From Bactericera cockerelli (taxonomy: Eukaryota > Arthropoda > Insecta > Hemiptera > Triozidae): DNA of 64,000 nucleotides. Made by a program: the position numbers and the translations under genes. The notes under the pieces are model-generated. The model made no database searches and was not told the DNA's origin. It saw only the letters and a list, made by a program, of their open reading frames with translations. The stretch spans positions 14,719,298 to 14,783,297 of the forward strand of contig CM044959.1 in assembly GCA_024516035.1 (NCBI GenBank), in the 5' to 3' direction. This document shows positions 31,301-37,476 of this stretch, piece by piece; positions within the stretch are counted from its first letter, which is position 1, and each line of letters begins with the position of its first letter.

Positions 31301-34185
31301 GTTATTTTATCCAGGGGTCACGAGTTCAACTCCCTGTTGGGGCAGACTTTTCGACGAAAATTCTGTTTCATCCAAACACGTGAAGCTGCCATTTCCGGCC
31401 CTACCCAGGCTGGGTGAGGTTAATGTGGGTAGCTGGTTCGATTCCCAGCGAATGGAGGGTAAAAACCCCGTCCTGACTTTCCATCTCAGTCAGGACGTTA
31501 AAACCAAATAGAATCAACTAGTCACAATAGATCTAATTAGGTCGCAGTGTTAATTGTAAGGGTTTCACTGAAAACCCTGCAACTAGGTCAGATAATAATA
31601 ACGTCCTGATTTGAGTTGATCTTTGTTAACACTTGGACGACCGGTGGTACACGCATGCACTTCGCCTGTGAATAGCCTAAACATCGCCGGTTCCACGGGA
31701 GAACTTACTAAAAACATGCCGGTCGTCTATGTGTTAAATATATTTCTTATTGTTCTCAGGTACAACAAGACCATGGTGGGCCTCTCCATCGTCTTCCTGA
31801 GCACCAACTGGCTGTTCACCATGCTCCTGGGCAGTGTAGGCTTCATCCTGGCCAACTGTTGCAACAACAAGATAAGAACCAAAAGAGACATACTTATGTC
31901 TCTTTTGGTTCTTATCTTTTTGTTTTTTTTTTTCAATTTGATTTTGGCTGAAAAAATACATGGGAGTCAAATTGACGGGTATCTAGCGTTCACGTATTAA
32001 AAAGGGACGCTACCTATCTAGGGTTAAATATAAGTGCTCTTTAGCACCATTACCATTACCAAATATCCCTCCCACCGTTCTCAGGTACAACAAGACCATG
32101 TGGGCCTCTCCATCGTCTTCCTGAGCACCAACTGGCTGTTCACCATGCTCCTGGGCAGTGTAGGCTTCATCCTGGCCAACTGTTGCAACAACAAGATAAG
32201 AACCAAAAGAGACATACTTATGTCTCTTTTGGTTCTTATCTTTTTGTTTTTTTTTTCAATTTGATTTTGGCTGAAAAAATACATGGGAGTCAAATTGACG
32301 GGTATCTAGCGTTCACGTATTAAAAAGGGACGCTACCTATCTAGGGTTAAATATAAGTGCTCTTTAGCACCATTACCATTACCAAATATCCCTCCCACCG
32401 TTCTCAGGTACAACAAGACCATGGTGGCCTCTCCATCGTCTCCTGAGCACCAACTGGCTGTTCACCATGCTCCTGGGCAGCGTAGGCTTCATCCTGGCCA
32501 ACTGCTTATTATTATGTGGTCACTAACTCAAATTAATGAGGAAAAATTCATGTACTGAGTGGGATTCGAACCAACGGATCCCTACGCTACCTGGATTACC
32601 AGACTAGCGCGTTAACTACTTGACTACCAGTGCATATTGTTATTATTTGTTAAATTTCTTCAACTTACTTCATTCCTTATATTTTTTGTCGTTTTTGAAC
32701 TAATTTTTTTTTGCCTATGATCTGTGATACATTTAGATATTGGAATTTTGATAAATAATTTTATTTTGCTTTATTTTGTACTTATACTTTGAATTTGTAA
32801 TCTTGTTATATGTTTATATAGGGCTTGGCCCGTAAATATACAGCTGTTTAACAGGTATTATTATTATTAAATGTCTTTCCCGCCGTTCTCAGGTACAACA
32901 AGACCATGGTGGGTCTCTCCATCGTCTTCCTCAGCACCAACTGGCTGTTCACCATGCTCCTGGGCAGCGTAGGCTTCATCCTGGCCAACTGTTGCAACAT
33001 GGCCACGAGGATCGTGCAGAGCGTGCGGTTCATTCGCCTCAGATACCGAGGGTCGGGGTTCGATCCGCTCCAGGGAATGATTCCCGGTCGTCTGTTCTTG
33101 ATCTCATTGAGTGTGTCGTTGTGCGTCACGCTGGTCTCCGAGGTGAGTAGCTCAGTGGTTCAGGTGTCCGCCTGGTGATCTAAGGGTTGGGTGGAAGAGA
33201 TTGCCTAAGGCAATAACCCCGCCCTTTAGTTAGGACATATATTATGTATACATATATTATTATTATTTTTTTTTTTTTTCTTCTTCTATTATATTGTATT
33301 CTAATTTGTAATTATTTGTGTTGTACATAATATTATGTCTTATTAATAAAGTGTAAATAAATAAATAAAATCTAAAGGTCGCAGGTTCGACACCCAGTCG
33401 GGACAGGACAAGTTATCCTCTCATTTGGGATTTTGACCACATAGTAGTACGTCTTGTAATTTAAATATTTTTTTTCCCCCCCAAACAACTGACATCACTA
33501 TCGATGCTTGCAATAAGACACAGTACTCATGTTACTTGTTATTAATTATACGACAAGAACCGCGAATAGCTGTGGAAATTTCATGAATCATAGATTTCGG
33601 GAGATTGAATGTTTATTACTTTTGGGATAATGAGACTTTTCTCATGGGGCAGTATAAATAAGGCGATATTATTATTATTATTAATAATAATAAAAAAATG
33701 TTTTTTCTTTGTGTTATTATGACTTTACCACGTTAATTTACAATATCTTGTATTATTTTTTTGCCTATGATTCTGCCACTGGTTGCTGCTTCATATCAAA
33801 GCAGCTACTCATTTTTCCTCACGAGGTATGAGTGGACCCCGGACATCCAAGTACAGAGCAGAAAAAATCCTCCTCCGCTGGGAATCGAACCCAGGTCACC
33901 ATGTGTGCAATGCCTAGCGCGCTAACTCACTCTGCCACAGTGACTACTAATATTATTGAAAGCGACGTAAAACCAAAAAAATCCTTAGAATACCGTACTA
34001 GCAACATTGTCTAAATTTATATTATTTTGTTCTTGTATTTTCAGTACTATCTGTACGAGAGCGGCAAACTGTACCATTTCCTGGTCGGTGCTGTGTGTTT
34101 CTTCGTAGTCCTGGCATCCTGGATAAAGGAAGAGGTGGAGTTGGTGCCTCTGATAATGTCCAGGCTAAGGCCCAAAACCGAATGA
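14040..34185 (+). CDS. RFT1: RFT1, ER membrane protein of N-glycan lipid precursor assembly
   Basis: Eleven exons join in phase: 14040-14102, 23645-23847, 24289-24478, 25451-25664, 26750-26889, 27398-27526, 28381-28512, 30044-30164, 31155-31287, 32893-33142, 34045-34185 (1716 nt, 571 aa; human about 541). RFT1 is a multi-pass ER protein required for the dolichol-linked Man5GlcNAc2 step; whether it is itself the flippase is disputed. Matching blocks include SREAFRRAC, KLLRLTWSFMKQ followed by LLTDGERYVMT, FDIVNSLGSLAARFLFRPIEES, NGTTECYALATM and LLGSVGFILANCCNM. Exon 1 is a 21-codon exon (M-KKRNFLKGSL...) 9.5 kb upstream of exon 2. A LINE lies antisense in intron 1. Four junctions (exon 2 and 4 donors, exon 8 and 10 acceptors) seed tandem arrays. 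The chosen exons 8 and 10 are the only copies that continue into a full exon with a donor. A likely AATAAA with GT-rich downstream sequence is at 35856-35861. Confidence 0.94.
15948..16098 (+). mobile_element. Headless copy of the 'GTCCCGGTAGCTCAG' SINE
   Basis: Starts in the B-box area (CCAGAGGTCATGGGA) and keeps the body order: ACAAGTCATCCTTTCATTT, TTGGCTTACTGCTGGAATGA, AACTATAAATAAA and a TATTATTATTA tail. More diverged than the other copies. Confidence 0.75.
16382..16520 (+). mobile_element. tRNA-derived SINE, 'GACCTCAGTAGC' family, copy 2
   Basis: Same order as 8664-8815: CAACCTCAGTAGCTTTATCA, TAACCTAGAGGTCGGTGG, then GACTAACACAATTATGATAA at the 3' end. Confidence 0.6.
17090..17147 (+). 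mobile_element. Left half of a 'GGGCGGAATTAATAGAC' MITE, split by the LINE
   Basis: GGGCGGAATTAATAGACG starts the element and ATTGCGTA (17140-17147) is the left copy of the LINE target duplication. The right half resumes at 22895 and runs to about 22975. Confidence 0.85.
17238..20381 (-). CDS. LINE ORF2: endonuclease and reverse transcriptase
   Basis: The open frame is about 1047 codons. Residues about 112-330 form an AP-type endonuclease: N118 in HLNAQS, E145 in SESWL, GDFN at 251-254 and SQHD with H321. Residues about 590-850 form the reverse transcriptase: YRPISLLP, QSGFRRHHST, FLDMSKAFDSV, GVPQGS and YADD at 766-769. The C-terminal part has the usual LEY/FDYCDVVYNGL-type thumb region. 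The annotated first codon is GTG; the first ATG (codon 172) is already inside the endonuclease. The frame stays open upstream into the end of ORF1, in the -1 frame, so ORF2 is probably made by frameshifting or reinitiation rather than from its own AUG. It nicks target DNA and copies the element RNA in place. Confidence 0.93.
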   Translation of the reverse strand: MVLATDITSSLNSYQISDTPSSQGHAESHVDQNFTPDYNGSSNSITTQEVSALGQDVNCSGSEDSSHSVDSGSDVPLGPLPDGTTNGSKTINQLKINNNKISTSVAPFSKCFSCAHLNAQSLPLHHHEITTLIENANLHAILISESWLRPSISDNIVNLPGYVLVRHDRPGMRTGGGVAIYIRDDLTHKVIMTSSYGNNRDIEFMALEVTVRCVRLLLTVVYKAPDVYGINEFYDFIAEAIPQYEHIIIMGDFNLNQLRLDIPSNSRFTETMLSFNLTILPSGPTHHKPNCQSTLIDLTIVAKSDKVVHHELIPAPGISQHDLMLLAYSVKVPKYPPQFISYRKIKSINSDEFYERLDGADWSAFEASGDLELKVAELNENMMGVFNELAPVIEARATKPPIPWMTPTIKSCMRKRDKACIRYRHTRTLESLQKYRDLKNRTNYAVRNAQRNFARGILHGGPKSTWRKLNSVGLGNIKAPRPVSIDLNQLNDYFTTVVPVPCSVLKASVLQQLKNDPSPSSLPSDVKFDFEPVSDESVKKAIMSLKSSTSGYDNVDLDMLKMSLSSVLPRISCIFNESFSSGRFPDFWKFSNVVPLSKVANPSSCADYRPISLLPLLSKGLEKLAVEQILAFVEHFNIVDPFQSGFRRHHSTTTALVKVTQDIHAALDERKVTMVVFLDMSKAFDSVDFDILLQRLRNLQFSENTLSWVESYLRGRKQRVFCGGSMSEWRPLLSGVPQGSVAGPLLFALYISTIQGVFRHCNYHVYADDMQVYIHCSPDEIPTAVRFLNEDLDRFTAWAKSLFLKPNPSKTKAMIIGSNHFISSVSLQHLPQIILDSQQILFVENAKNLGVYFDNTLCWDKHVAQVRKRVFYSLHTLSKFRRTFPTHLKKKLVESLIFPIFDYCDVVYNGLSVESAQSLQVAQNACIRYVLNLRKHDHVSQCYKDLDWMNLKQRRQLHNLLLFYKIINIQRPSYIVQSFQFLADSNNYSTRSVATKLLTVPLHHTTSFEKSFQICTVRLWNSLPSEIRNLQNLSLFKSEVVRYLKLE
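20397..20432 (-). promoter_or_regulatory. Candidate -1 ribosomal frameshift signal between LINE ORF1 and ORF2
   Basis: In ORF1 phase the sequence reads T TTT TTA (20432-20426 on the minus strand), an X XXY YYZ slippery heptamer, four codons before the ORF1 stop at 20416-20414. A -1 slip enters the ORF2 frame exactly, with no stop in between. About 14 nt downstream, AGTAC-TTATT-GTACT (20411-20397) can fold into a 5-bp hairpin, which is weak. Function is inferred. Confidence 0.5.
20414..22378 (-). CDS. LINE ORF1: FLYWCH-like finger, coiled coil and SGNH esterase
   Basis: 654 aa from the ATG at 22378; an open frame extends further 5' but starts at TTG. Residues about 17-77 resemble a FLYWCH zinc finger (YRCYEVNC with C49 and C54, EHDKH with H74 and H77). 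Residues about 189-284 are a heptad-rich coiled coil, as expected for a trimerising ORF1. Residues about 325-480 form an SGNH/GDSL-type esterase: GDSH (S332), SGANDI (N385) and DNLHLNKLG (D462, H465). The tail is rich in Y, R, N and Q and probably binds RNA. An ORF1 esterase is known from the CR1/L2 group. A FLYWCH-like domain in this position is unusual as far as I know. The protein is expected to bind the element RNA; the esterase substrate is unknown. Confidence 0.85.
   Translation of the reverse strand: MGETENQNISNPYDIQVVDGARRSQNIIFKEHKFIYSNPLKDGSLRYRCYEVNCPVRIKVDKTNLKVLAIIGEHDKHKMRSTPSTPTSKQNSPPPLQTGAVASTPLSTDMSSSKVKFTKPKEKGSAVDTDKNNDGYVTVLDDKFCKDEHSTRAGDPTFIHDIYKSVINPDIPTDDNDQEVLNQNEEEEKTYKIRYEEMCRVRDSLIDRIMIKERRIMEQDNEIKNVNLKLNNINEQLKAEIQNLKTELEQEKSLTNQLKVTISTIEAGWEVDKNELMKYQQKSKDQISLRPTPNANKHNQPKSAQSKSAQPVHSQEAKPGPSRIQITMMGDSHVKHLDEVLKSKLAKHYDVKCYFKPGSRVEELNEMKSRTHSEQDMIILFSGANDISRTSMKSVKDSFMKFIAKNNHCSIGIVLVPLRRNGCNMNSHIRDFNAKCISFFQGKQVLLIDPNTVLNTNDYCNDNLHLNKLGKSKIGTLIHDCMVNNTNKTQNYVKNTEIKTTKIVKAQTQNKTKQIKKSPIVKQPQRQRVKEYDSRKFHHLPTRFPKPMRHNQHTGNYGRYNYDMNYQNKYNMHKINRYTDSRDPQYLRSRISNRYLYSYPQYRHSNRTFYNTYSQNEVRGQYNVVQNRRVHFDDGWNATGSNRAGQQGRFLSTR
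22895..22975 (+). mobile_element. Right half of the LINE-split 'GGGCGGAATTAATAGAC' MITE
   Basis: Continues TTGCGTACTGTGTAAGATAG, AGTTATCGATGTTGTCTATT as in intact copies at 35708 and 41552. Begins with the right copy of the LINE target duplication. Confidence 0.8.
23191..23393 (-). mobile_element. tRNA-derived SINE, 'GTCCCGGTAGCTCAG' family, copy 4
   Basis: Inverted, almost complete copy with head, GGTTTCGAACCC region (as seen on the plus strand) and an AATAATAAT tail. It sits between two partial copies of the GGGCGGAATTAATAGAC MITE. Confidence 0.88.
23398..23472 (+). mobile_element. Partial 'GGGCGGAATTAATAGAC' MITE
   Basis: Contains GCGTACTGTGTAAGATATTG and ends TTGTCTATTAATTTCG, the right half of the family. 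The left half is missing. Confidence 0.65.
23845..24013 (+). repeat. Tandem array of the RFT1 exon 2 splice donor (about 8 units of about 21 bp)
   Basis: The exon 2 boundary reads CAC|GTGAGTAAGGTTATCATA. The unit ACGTGAGTAAGGTTATCATA repeats about eight times without interruption. One unit carries GTGATTAAGG and two carry ATTGTCTGT instead of ATCATAC. Almost every unit holds a strong donor GTGAGTAAG. Confidence 0.9.
24014..24280 (+). mobile_element. tRNA-derived SINE, copy 5, interrupted by a small insertion
   Basis: The head GTCCCGGTAGCTCA is interrupted by about 55 bases (from ACGCCGACCCCAAATA to GAAGAAGAAGAG) and restarts at GGTAGCTCAGTGGTAAAG, so GGTAGCTCA is duplicated as a target site. 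The insert is the 3' end of another retroelement with a GAA tail. The SINE ends in ATTATTATT directly before the RFT1 exon 3 acceptor (CTTTCCAG at 24281-24288). Confidence 0.85.
24528..24705 (-). mobile_element. LINE 3' fragment, 'GGGTGGAAGAG' family
   Basis: Inverted copy: a TTTACACTTTAT start, ACAACACAAATAATTACAAA, then CTCTTCCACCCAACCC at the right end. In RFT1 intron 3. Confidence 0.7.
24733..24890 (-). mobile_element. Truncated 5S-derived SINE
   Basis: Read on the minus strand it starts GACTTGGGTGGGTGACCAGT (the 5S C-box end), then TTTGAACTCTCGTGATGCTA and the CAGGCTGGG-type body. The 5' half of the 5S part is missing. Confidence 0.6.
25213..25314. mobile_element. hAT-like MITE with perfect 8-bp target duplication
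   Basis: Ends CAGTGGTTCCCAAAC and GTTGGGAATCACTG are near-perfect inverted repeats. They are flanked by TGCTAGGC at 25205-25212 and 25315-25322. Length 102 bp, no open frame. In RFT1 intron 3. Confidence 0.9.
25559..26175 (+). repeat. Tandem copies of the RFT1 exon 4 end and donor (3 units of about 151 bp)
   Basis: CTGTCTATAGGGGCGTACG occurs at 25559 (real exon), 25933 and 26084. Each unit holds the last ~105 bp of exon 4, the exon/intron boundary and about 45 bp of intron (ACAGGGTGTATTAATGT). Unit 2 keeps GGAG|GTAGGG; unit 3 has decayed (the boundary reads AATAGGGG). A SINE (25668-25885) sits inside unit 1, which explains its greater length. Confidence 0.9.
25668..25885 (-). mobile_element. 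tRNA-derived SINE, copy 6, inserted at the RFT1 exon 4 donor
   Basis: Complete inverted copy. It begins three bases into intron 4: the tandem copy of this junction reads GGAG|GTAGGGGTTA, whereas the real one reads GGAG|GTATAATAAG, so the SINE tail now supplies the donor from position +4. Confidence 0.88.
26213..26430 (-). mobile_element. tRNA-derived SINE, 'GCCAGCCTCCGTGGCG' family, copy 1
   Basis: On the minus strand the head reads GCCAGCCTCCGTGGCGTGAC, with a B-box-like GAATCGATCCCCGG. The body contains GGCTGGGTGAGCTTAATGTG, the block shared with the 5S-derived SINE bodies. In RFT1 intron 4. Confidence 0.7.
26445..26745 (-). mobile_element. Split SINE of the 'CACCCAGTGCATG' family
   Basis: The tail half (26445-26540, CATGCATAGGGCGGGATTA) and head half (about 26690-26735, TTGATTCGAACCAATAGATC) are separated by about 150 bases that end in an ACAACAACA repeat. 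The element ends close to the RFT1 exon 5 acceptor at 26749. Confidence 0.6.
27240..27370. mobile_element. pogo/Tc1-like MITE remnant
   Basis: GTTAAACCTGGATATTATGA near 27246 is answered by an inverted-like AATTAAAACCTGG near 27350, with TTCTCTTATGTCCAGGTTTC between. The same blocks recur near 47445-47646 and 52500-52636, where ends read CAGTCAAATCTGG and CAGGTTCGACTG. Confidence 0.45.
27875..28065 (-). mobile_element. tRNA-derived SINE, 'GCCAGCCTCCGTGGCG' family, copy 2
   Basis: On the minus strand: AGCCAGCTTTCGTGGCGTAA, then GAGTTCGATTCCCGGTTGG (B box). A divergent copy in RFT1 intron 6. Confidence 0.65.
28831..30130 (+). repeat. Tandem array of the RFT1 exon 8 acceptor and exon start (11 units of about 118 bp)
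   Basis: AATATGAAGGAGGCA occurs 11 times with exon-like starts near 28883, 29000, 29106, 29224, 29335, 29448, 29559, 29690, 29808, 29926 and 30044. Each unit has an intron end (AACTTTTTTGTTGCTAACTT, CTCAG), then the first ~87 bp of the exon, then TAATATAAC. In the first ten units the exon frame meets TAA directly after GGACAG. Only the eleventh continues (GCCTACTCTCG) to a real donor. Units differ by substitutions and small indels; unit 5 has lost the acceptor AG (TTCCCG). Confidence 0.95.
30220..30415 (-). mobile_element. Degraded tRNA-derived SINE, 'GTGGCCGAGTGAGTTAGCGC' family
   Basis: On the minus strand: GTGGCCGAGTGAGTTAACGC at the head, then a middle with GCAGCGACCCAGTGGCGGAA and a tail ACACAAAAAGAAA, matching the order of 53828-54121. 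The B-box area is missing. Confidence 0.6.
30465..30745 (+). mobile_element. SINE body split by a second SINE
   Basis: The 'GTCCCGGTAGCTCAG' family body (ACGTCTTGGGCTTACTGC) is broken after AGGACTCAATAT; the same ACTCAATATGGG resumes near 30711. The insert (about 30540-30708) starts CATCATCATAGGCTCTGTCG and is an inverted copy of the element at 53520-53735. Confidence 0.7.
31300..31600 (+). mobile_element. SINE fragment with 'GGCTGGGTGAGGTTAATGTG' body
   Basis: Has GGGGTCACGAGTTCAACTCC (B-box-like), GGCTGGGTGAGGTTAATGTG, a GATTCCCAGCGAATGGAGGG block and TCACTGAAAACCCTGCAACT, the last also near 47520 and 52860. It begins about 15 bp after the RFT1 exon 9 donor. Confidence 0.6.
31626..31737. 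mobile_element. TTAA-flanked MITE (piggyBac-type target), copy 1
   Basis: TTAACACTTGGACGACCGG at the left and CCGGTCGTCTATGTGTTAA at the right are imperfect inverse complements and include TTAA at both ends. A related copy is at 45430-45594. Confidence 0.7.
31740..32505 (+). repeat. Tandem array of the RFT1 exon 10 acceptor and exon start (3 extra units of about 324 bp)
   Basis: TTCTCAG|GTACAACAAGACC starts units at 31760, 32085 and 32408; the genuine exon 10 starts at 32893. Units 1 and 2 keep about 108 bp of exon, then a perfect 24-bp inverted repeat with a 2-nt loop (31869-31918 and 32193-32242) and shared intron sequence. Unit 1 reads as exon but runs off into the hairpin. Unit 2 lost one G after ACCATG and unit 3 has two small deletions, so both are out of frame. 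Unit 3 is cut by a SINE. Confidence 0.93.
32506..32645 (-). mobile_element. SINE of the 'CACCCAGTGCATG' family, 5' portion
   Basis: Inverted: CACTGGTAGTCAAGTAGTTA head, GCGCTAGTCTGGTAATCCAG, GGTTCGAATCCC B box. Inserted in the third exon 10 pseudo-unit. Confidence 0.75.
33145..33685 (+). mobile_element. tRNA-derived SINE at the RFT1 exon 10 donor, with two nested insertions
   Basis: The exon ends CCGAG|GTGAGTAGCTCAGTGGTTC, so the SINE A box starts right at the donor. The head is broken after GTGATCTAA by a LINE 3' fragment (33183-33370), then resumes ATCTAAAGGTCGCAGGTTCG. The body is broken again near 33455 by a block (AACAACTGACATCACTATCG, also near 28170) and ends GGGCAGTATAAATAAGGCGA plus ATTATTATT. 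Confidence 0.75.
33183..33370 (+). mobile_element. LINE 3' fragment nested in the exon 10 donor SINE
   Basis: Starts GGGTTGGGTGGAAGAGATTG and ends AATAAAGTGTAAATAAATAA. ATCTAA flanks both sides as the target duplication. Confidence 0.75.
33690..33950 (-). mobile_element. tRNA-derived SINE, 'GTGGCCGAGTGAGTTAGCGC' family
   Basis: Minus-strand copy with head GTGGCAGAGTGAGTTAGCGC, B box GGTTCGATTCCC, body GAGGAGGATTTTTTCTGCTC and tail ending AACACAAAGAAAAA. In RFT1 intron 10. Confidence 0.8.
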
Positions 34186-34664
34186 GCTAGTTACCCTGTC
34201 CCCCTTGTGATCATTCCTCTAATTACTAGTATAACTAAGATGTATCAACTCAGAATCTATGGTACGTTTCCTATTTATTTATTTTTGATAGAGAGAGAGA
34301 ATTTGAACAGAAATTATGTCAATTTCATAGGCAGGGAAACCACACCTTCTGGAATCGTGAAATACACACATAAAAATTACGTGTTTAAGAAAACACTCGT
34401 AATAATTATAAATTAAGTAAAAGATTTTTTTATGCATCACTCTCAGCTTGTAACGTCGACTCAAAGTCTGGTTCCTAGAAAAACAAAGTCTAAAACTTGG
34501 AACATAATTACCAGTATTAATCATTCAAATTGTAGTAGTAATAGAACTTAATTATTCTGTCTCTGATGAAATGTTTTTTCTGTATATTATAATTTATTCT
34601 GCCTCTCAAATATTACCTTACATTGAAAATTTTGACGAATGCAAAAGGTTTTAAATTGAAAGTG

Positions 34665-34858
34665 TGGTGCTCTCACAATGCAGATCGTACACGGAGTGTA
34701 GGGATATGTTGGTTCGAATCCCACCCAGTGCATGAATTTTTGCCCATTAATTTGAGTTTGTAACCACATAATAATAAGACTCTTGAGGGTTAGGTGGTAA
34801 AAAATGCTTTGAGCATTAACCTCGCCTGGTGGTTACCTTCCACTAAAGAGTAGTATTA
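34665..34858 (+). mobile_element. SINE of the 'CACCCAGTGCATG' family
   Basis: GGTTCGAATCCCACCCAGTG, then AGGGTTAGGTGGTAAAAAAT and CCACTAAAGAGTAGTATTAT. The 5' part of the tRNA-like head is degraded. Directly abuts the SINE at 34860. Confidence 0.75.
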
Positions 34859-34859
34859 T

Positions 34860-35065
34860 TCCCGGTAGCTCAGTAGTAAAGGCGGCACTCTGTGAATCCA
34901 GAGATTCCAGAGGTCGTGGGTTCAAAACCCAGCCGGGACATGACAAGTTATGCTCCCATTTGGGATTTTTACCACATAATAATATGTCTTGGGCTTACTA
35001 CTGGAATAATGGGACTTTAATTGTCCTAATTGGGTAGTACAAATAAGACGATATTATTATTATTT
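34860..35065 (+). mobile_element. tRNA-derived SINE, 'GTCCCGGTAGCTCAG' family
   Basis: Complete copy with TCCCGGTAGCTCAGTAGTAA head, GGTTCAAAACCC B box and a TATTATTATT tail. Confidence 0.9.
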
Positions 35066-35248
35066 CTTTAGTATGACGTGTATTAACTTGCCCCTCACTC
35101 TCCACTCAGGACATCCGGTTAGACTCACTGAAAAGTTTATTCTGAGAATTCTGGACAATCCAATTTATTATGACTTTCTTGCTTTAGTATTACCTCTTAT
35201 TATTGATAGTGACAGTACCTTTGTTCTTATTTGACCCAAATTACAAGG

Positions 35249-35414
35249 AGCCCGTTCCACAAAACACTCTCCACTCTCATAATCTTCCTTTTAACGTTCA
35301 CACAACGCATTCTGATTGGTTGATTTAAAGCGATAACCCGTCAGAGTGCGTTGTGTGATGTTTGAGACGGAGATTCGGAGATTTTGAGAGTGGAGAGTGT
35401 TTCTGGAACGGGCT
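35249..35414. mobile_element. Hairpin MITE, 'AGCCCGTTCC' family, copy 1
   Basis: Left AGCCCGTTCCACAAAACACT is inverted at the right as GGAACGGGCT; ACTCTCCACTCTCA is answered by TGAGAGTGGAGAGTG. Interior CACACAACGCATTCTGATTG pairs with CAGAGTGCGTTGTGTGA. Almost the whole element can fold into one hairpin. Copies at 39147 and 47650. Confidence 0.8.
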
Positions 35415-35707
35415 ACAGGTATCTTTTTTTCAAAAACTTTTGGGTGTTACAAATAAATTGATAATTACTACCCAATAATGGTCAAACGTTGAAGAAAAAA
35501 AACAGCGTTAAAAAAAGCAACCTATTGTAATTTGGGTCAGGTAAAAAACTAATTATTACAGTGAATCATATCTGAGTTGTAGATAGTTTAGTTGTGAGTT
35601 CTTAGAATCGAGCTTATTAATGTTTAATTACTATAGAACGTATACAGATTTCAGGTGTAAATGTTTGTTTGTTTTGTGGACTTTTTATTTTTCTTAGCAT
35701 GAACTTG

Positions 35708-35830
35708 GGGCGAAATTAATAGACGTTTTTATAATAGTATCTCGGTGGCGCTAAGTCTCGGAGTGTCTTAGGTGGGGAAAACCGATAAGCAATGACTTTG
35801 GTCATCAATTTTGTCTATTAATTTTGCCAT
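35708..35830 (+). mobile_element. 'GGGCGGAATTAATAGAC' MITE, complete copy
   Basis: GGGCGAAATTAATAGACG at the left, GGTGGCGCTAAGTC and a GATAAGCAATGACT block inside, and TGTCTATTAATTTTGCC at the right; the ends are inverse complements of about 17 bp. Confidence 0.8.
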
Positions 35831-36919
35831 TAGTATTAAGTCTTTGGCTTGAACAAATAAAAGAATGTATTGTGGGTGTTGGCTTTCTTCTACACTTTTT
35901 TTCTATTATACACAAATTGCTCTTTACCAATATTTCTTTGTTTGAGTGATTTTTTCAATAAACAAAAAATTATTTTTTATATAATATTGAAGATCTAAAA
36001 CTCTGATTCTCAAGAGTAAAGCCCCTATGTAATAAATAATGTCAAAAAGCTAGGACTGGTACCTAAAGAAGAAGACAACACACATGCATTTGAATAGTAC
36101 TGTGTTTAATTTTAACTTGACTTTCTTTTTGTACAAATCAATGAGGTAAATCTGTTGGATTCAATTGTAAAAATTGCAAAACGTATTTCATATATAATCA
36201 AGAAAGGCAACAGCCAGCCATGTCCTATTTGATACAATAAGCTCTATCTCTAATCTTGTGAAATAGATAGTGTCTATAATCTTGCACTAAATAATAACGA
36301 AAAAGTCCAAGATTCTGGAGATTCCTCCATTTCTATGATTAACAATTCTCACCAAGCGAGTGAAAGAAACCATACAATTGTTTAAAATTTAAACCATTTT
36401 ATTTCTAGACATATTATTTTTTGTCTATTAGTCTTTCAAGTAGGTATTACTTTTATTTAATAAAATATGGTTCTACCTAAAATTTACTTTTGTTGTAAAG
36501 AAACAATTACTTTGTACATACCTACAAAATATTAAACTTTAAAGATTATGTATTCTATTTGGGTAGAATGTATTTAAAAATAAAATCATGAAGAATTTTA
36601 CTTTTCAAAAAAATTGTTTCCCTTTTTTTCCCTTAAGTTTTTTGATTGTTTTCAAATGATGTGGCCCCAGCCAGGTTCACCCAGAAAAAAGTTATTGAAG
36701 GTTCACCCAGAGAAAAGTTATTGAAGGGGGTGTTACTCAACTAACTACCTAGTTACAATTATTTATCAGTGTGAGTATAGATAGAAATGCTGTGGAAGCC
36801 TCCTTCCTGCCTAGCAGCTTGCCTAGATAACAAAGGGTACCATAAGTCTGTGTTGAAATAACAATGACAGTGAAACTGTGAACCAGGATAAAAGAAAAAT
36901 AAATTTATATACAGATTGT

Positions 36920-37142
36920 GTACTGTACTGGTAGTCGAGTGGTTAACGCGCTAGTCTGGTAATCCAGGTAGCATAGGGGCCGTTGCGTTGGTTTGAATCC
37001 CACCCAGTGCATGAATTTTTCCTCATTAATTTGAGTTTGTAACCACATAATAATAACTCTCAGGGTTAGGTGGTAGAAAATGCTTTGAGTATTAACCTCG
37101 CCTGGTGGTTACCTTCCACTAAAGAGTGTTATTATTATTATA
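36920..37142 (+). mobile_element. SINE of the 'CACCCAGTGCATG' family, full copy
   Basis: GTACTGGTAGTCGAGTGGTT head with GCGCTAGTCTGGTAATCC, B box GGTTTGAATCCC, full body and a TTATTATTATTA tail. This copy best shows the tRNA origin of the family. Confidence 0.85.
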
Positions 37143-37184
37143 GATTGCTGCTAAAAGTACAATTGTAATAGCTAAAGATTAGTC

Positions 37185-37415
37185 TGTGTTGACGGCATAC
37201 TGAATACACCAGTTCTCATATCACTGAAGTTAAGTACACCCAGCAAGGTTAAGACTTGGTTGTTGACCATTCAAATTTAAATCCTTGTGATGCTGACTAT
37301 TCCTGACCCCACCCAGGCTGGGTAAGGTTATTGTAGGTAGCTGGTTTGTTAGTTTCCAACAAATAGAGGGTATAACCCCATCTCAAATAACCTAGATGAG
37401 ACATGACAGAAAAAA
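37185..37415 (+). mobile_element. 5S-rRNA-derived SINE copy
   Basis: GAATACACCAGTTCTCATAT, CACTGAAGTTAAGTACACCC and AGACTTGG follow 5S rRNA order, then CACCCAGGCTGGGTAAGGTT of the shared body. It ends about 60 bp from the LAMTOR5 stop codon. Confidence 0.8.
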
Positions 37416-37476
37416 ATGCTTAAGAGATCTCCCTGCAAATATTTACAAACAACTGGAGCTATCTATCTATGGAGTT

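Larger units (their letters stand above)
35415..37184. other. Spacer between RFT1 and LAMTOR5 3' ends
   Basis: Holds a MITE (35708-35830), the probable RFT1 polyadenylation signal (AATAAA at 35856-35861 followed by TATTGTGGGTGTTGG), a short duplicated GGTTCACCCAGA block near 36674 and 36702, and a SINE at 36920-37142. No exon was recognised. Confidence 0.5.

Noticed and set aside
31727..32293. Minus-strand open frames in the exon 10 array
   Set aside because: They are antisense copies of the RFT1 exon 10 fragment plus the hairpin.
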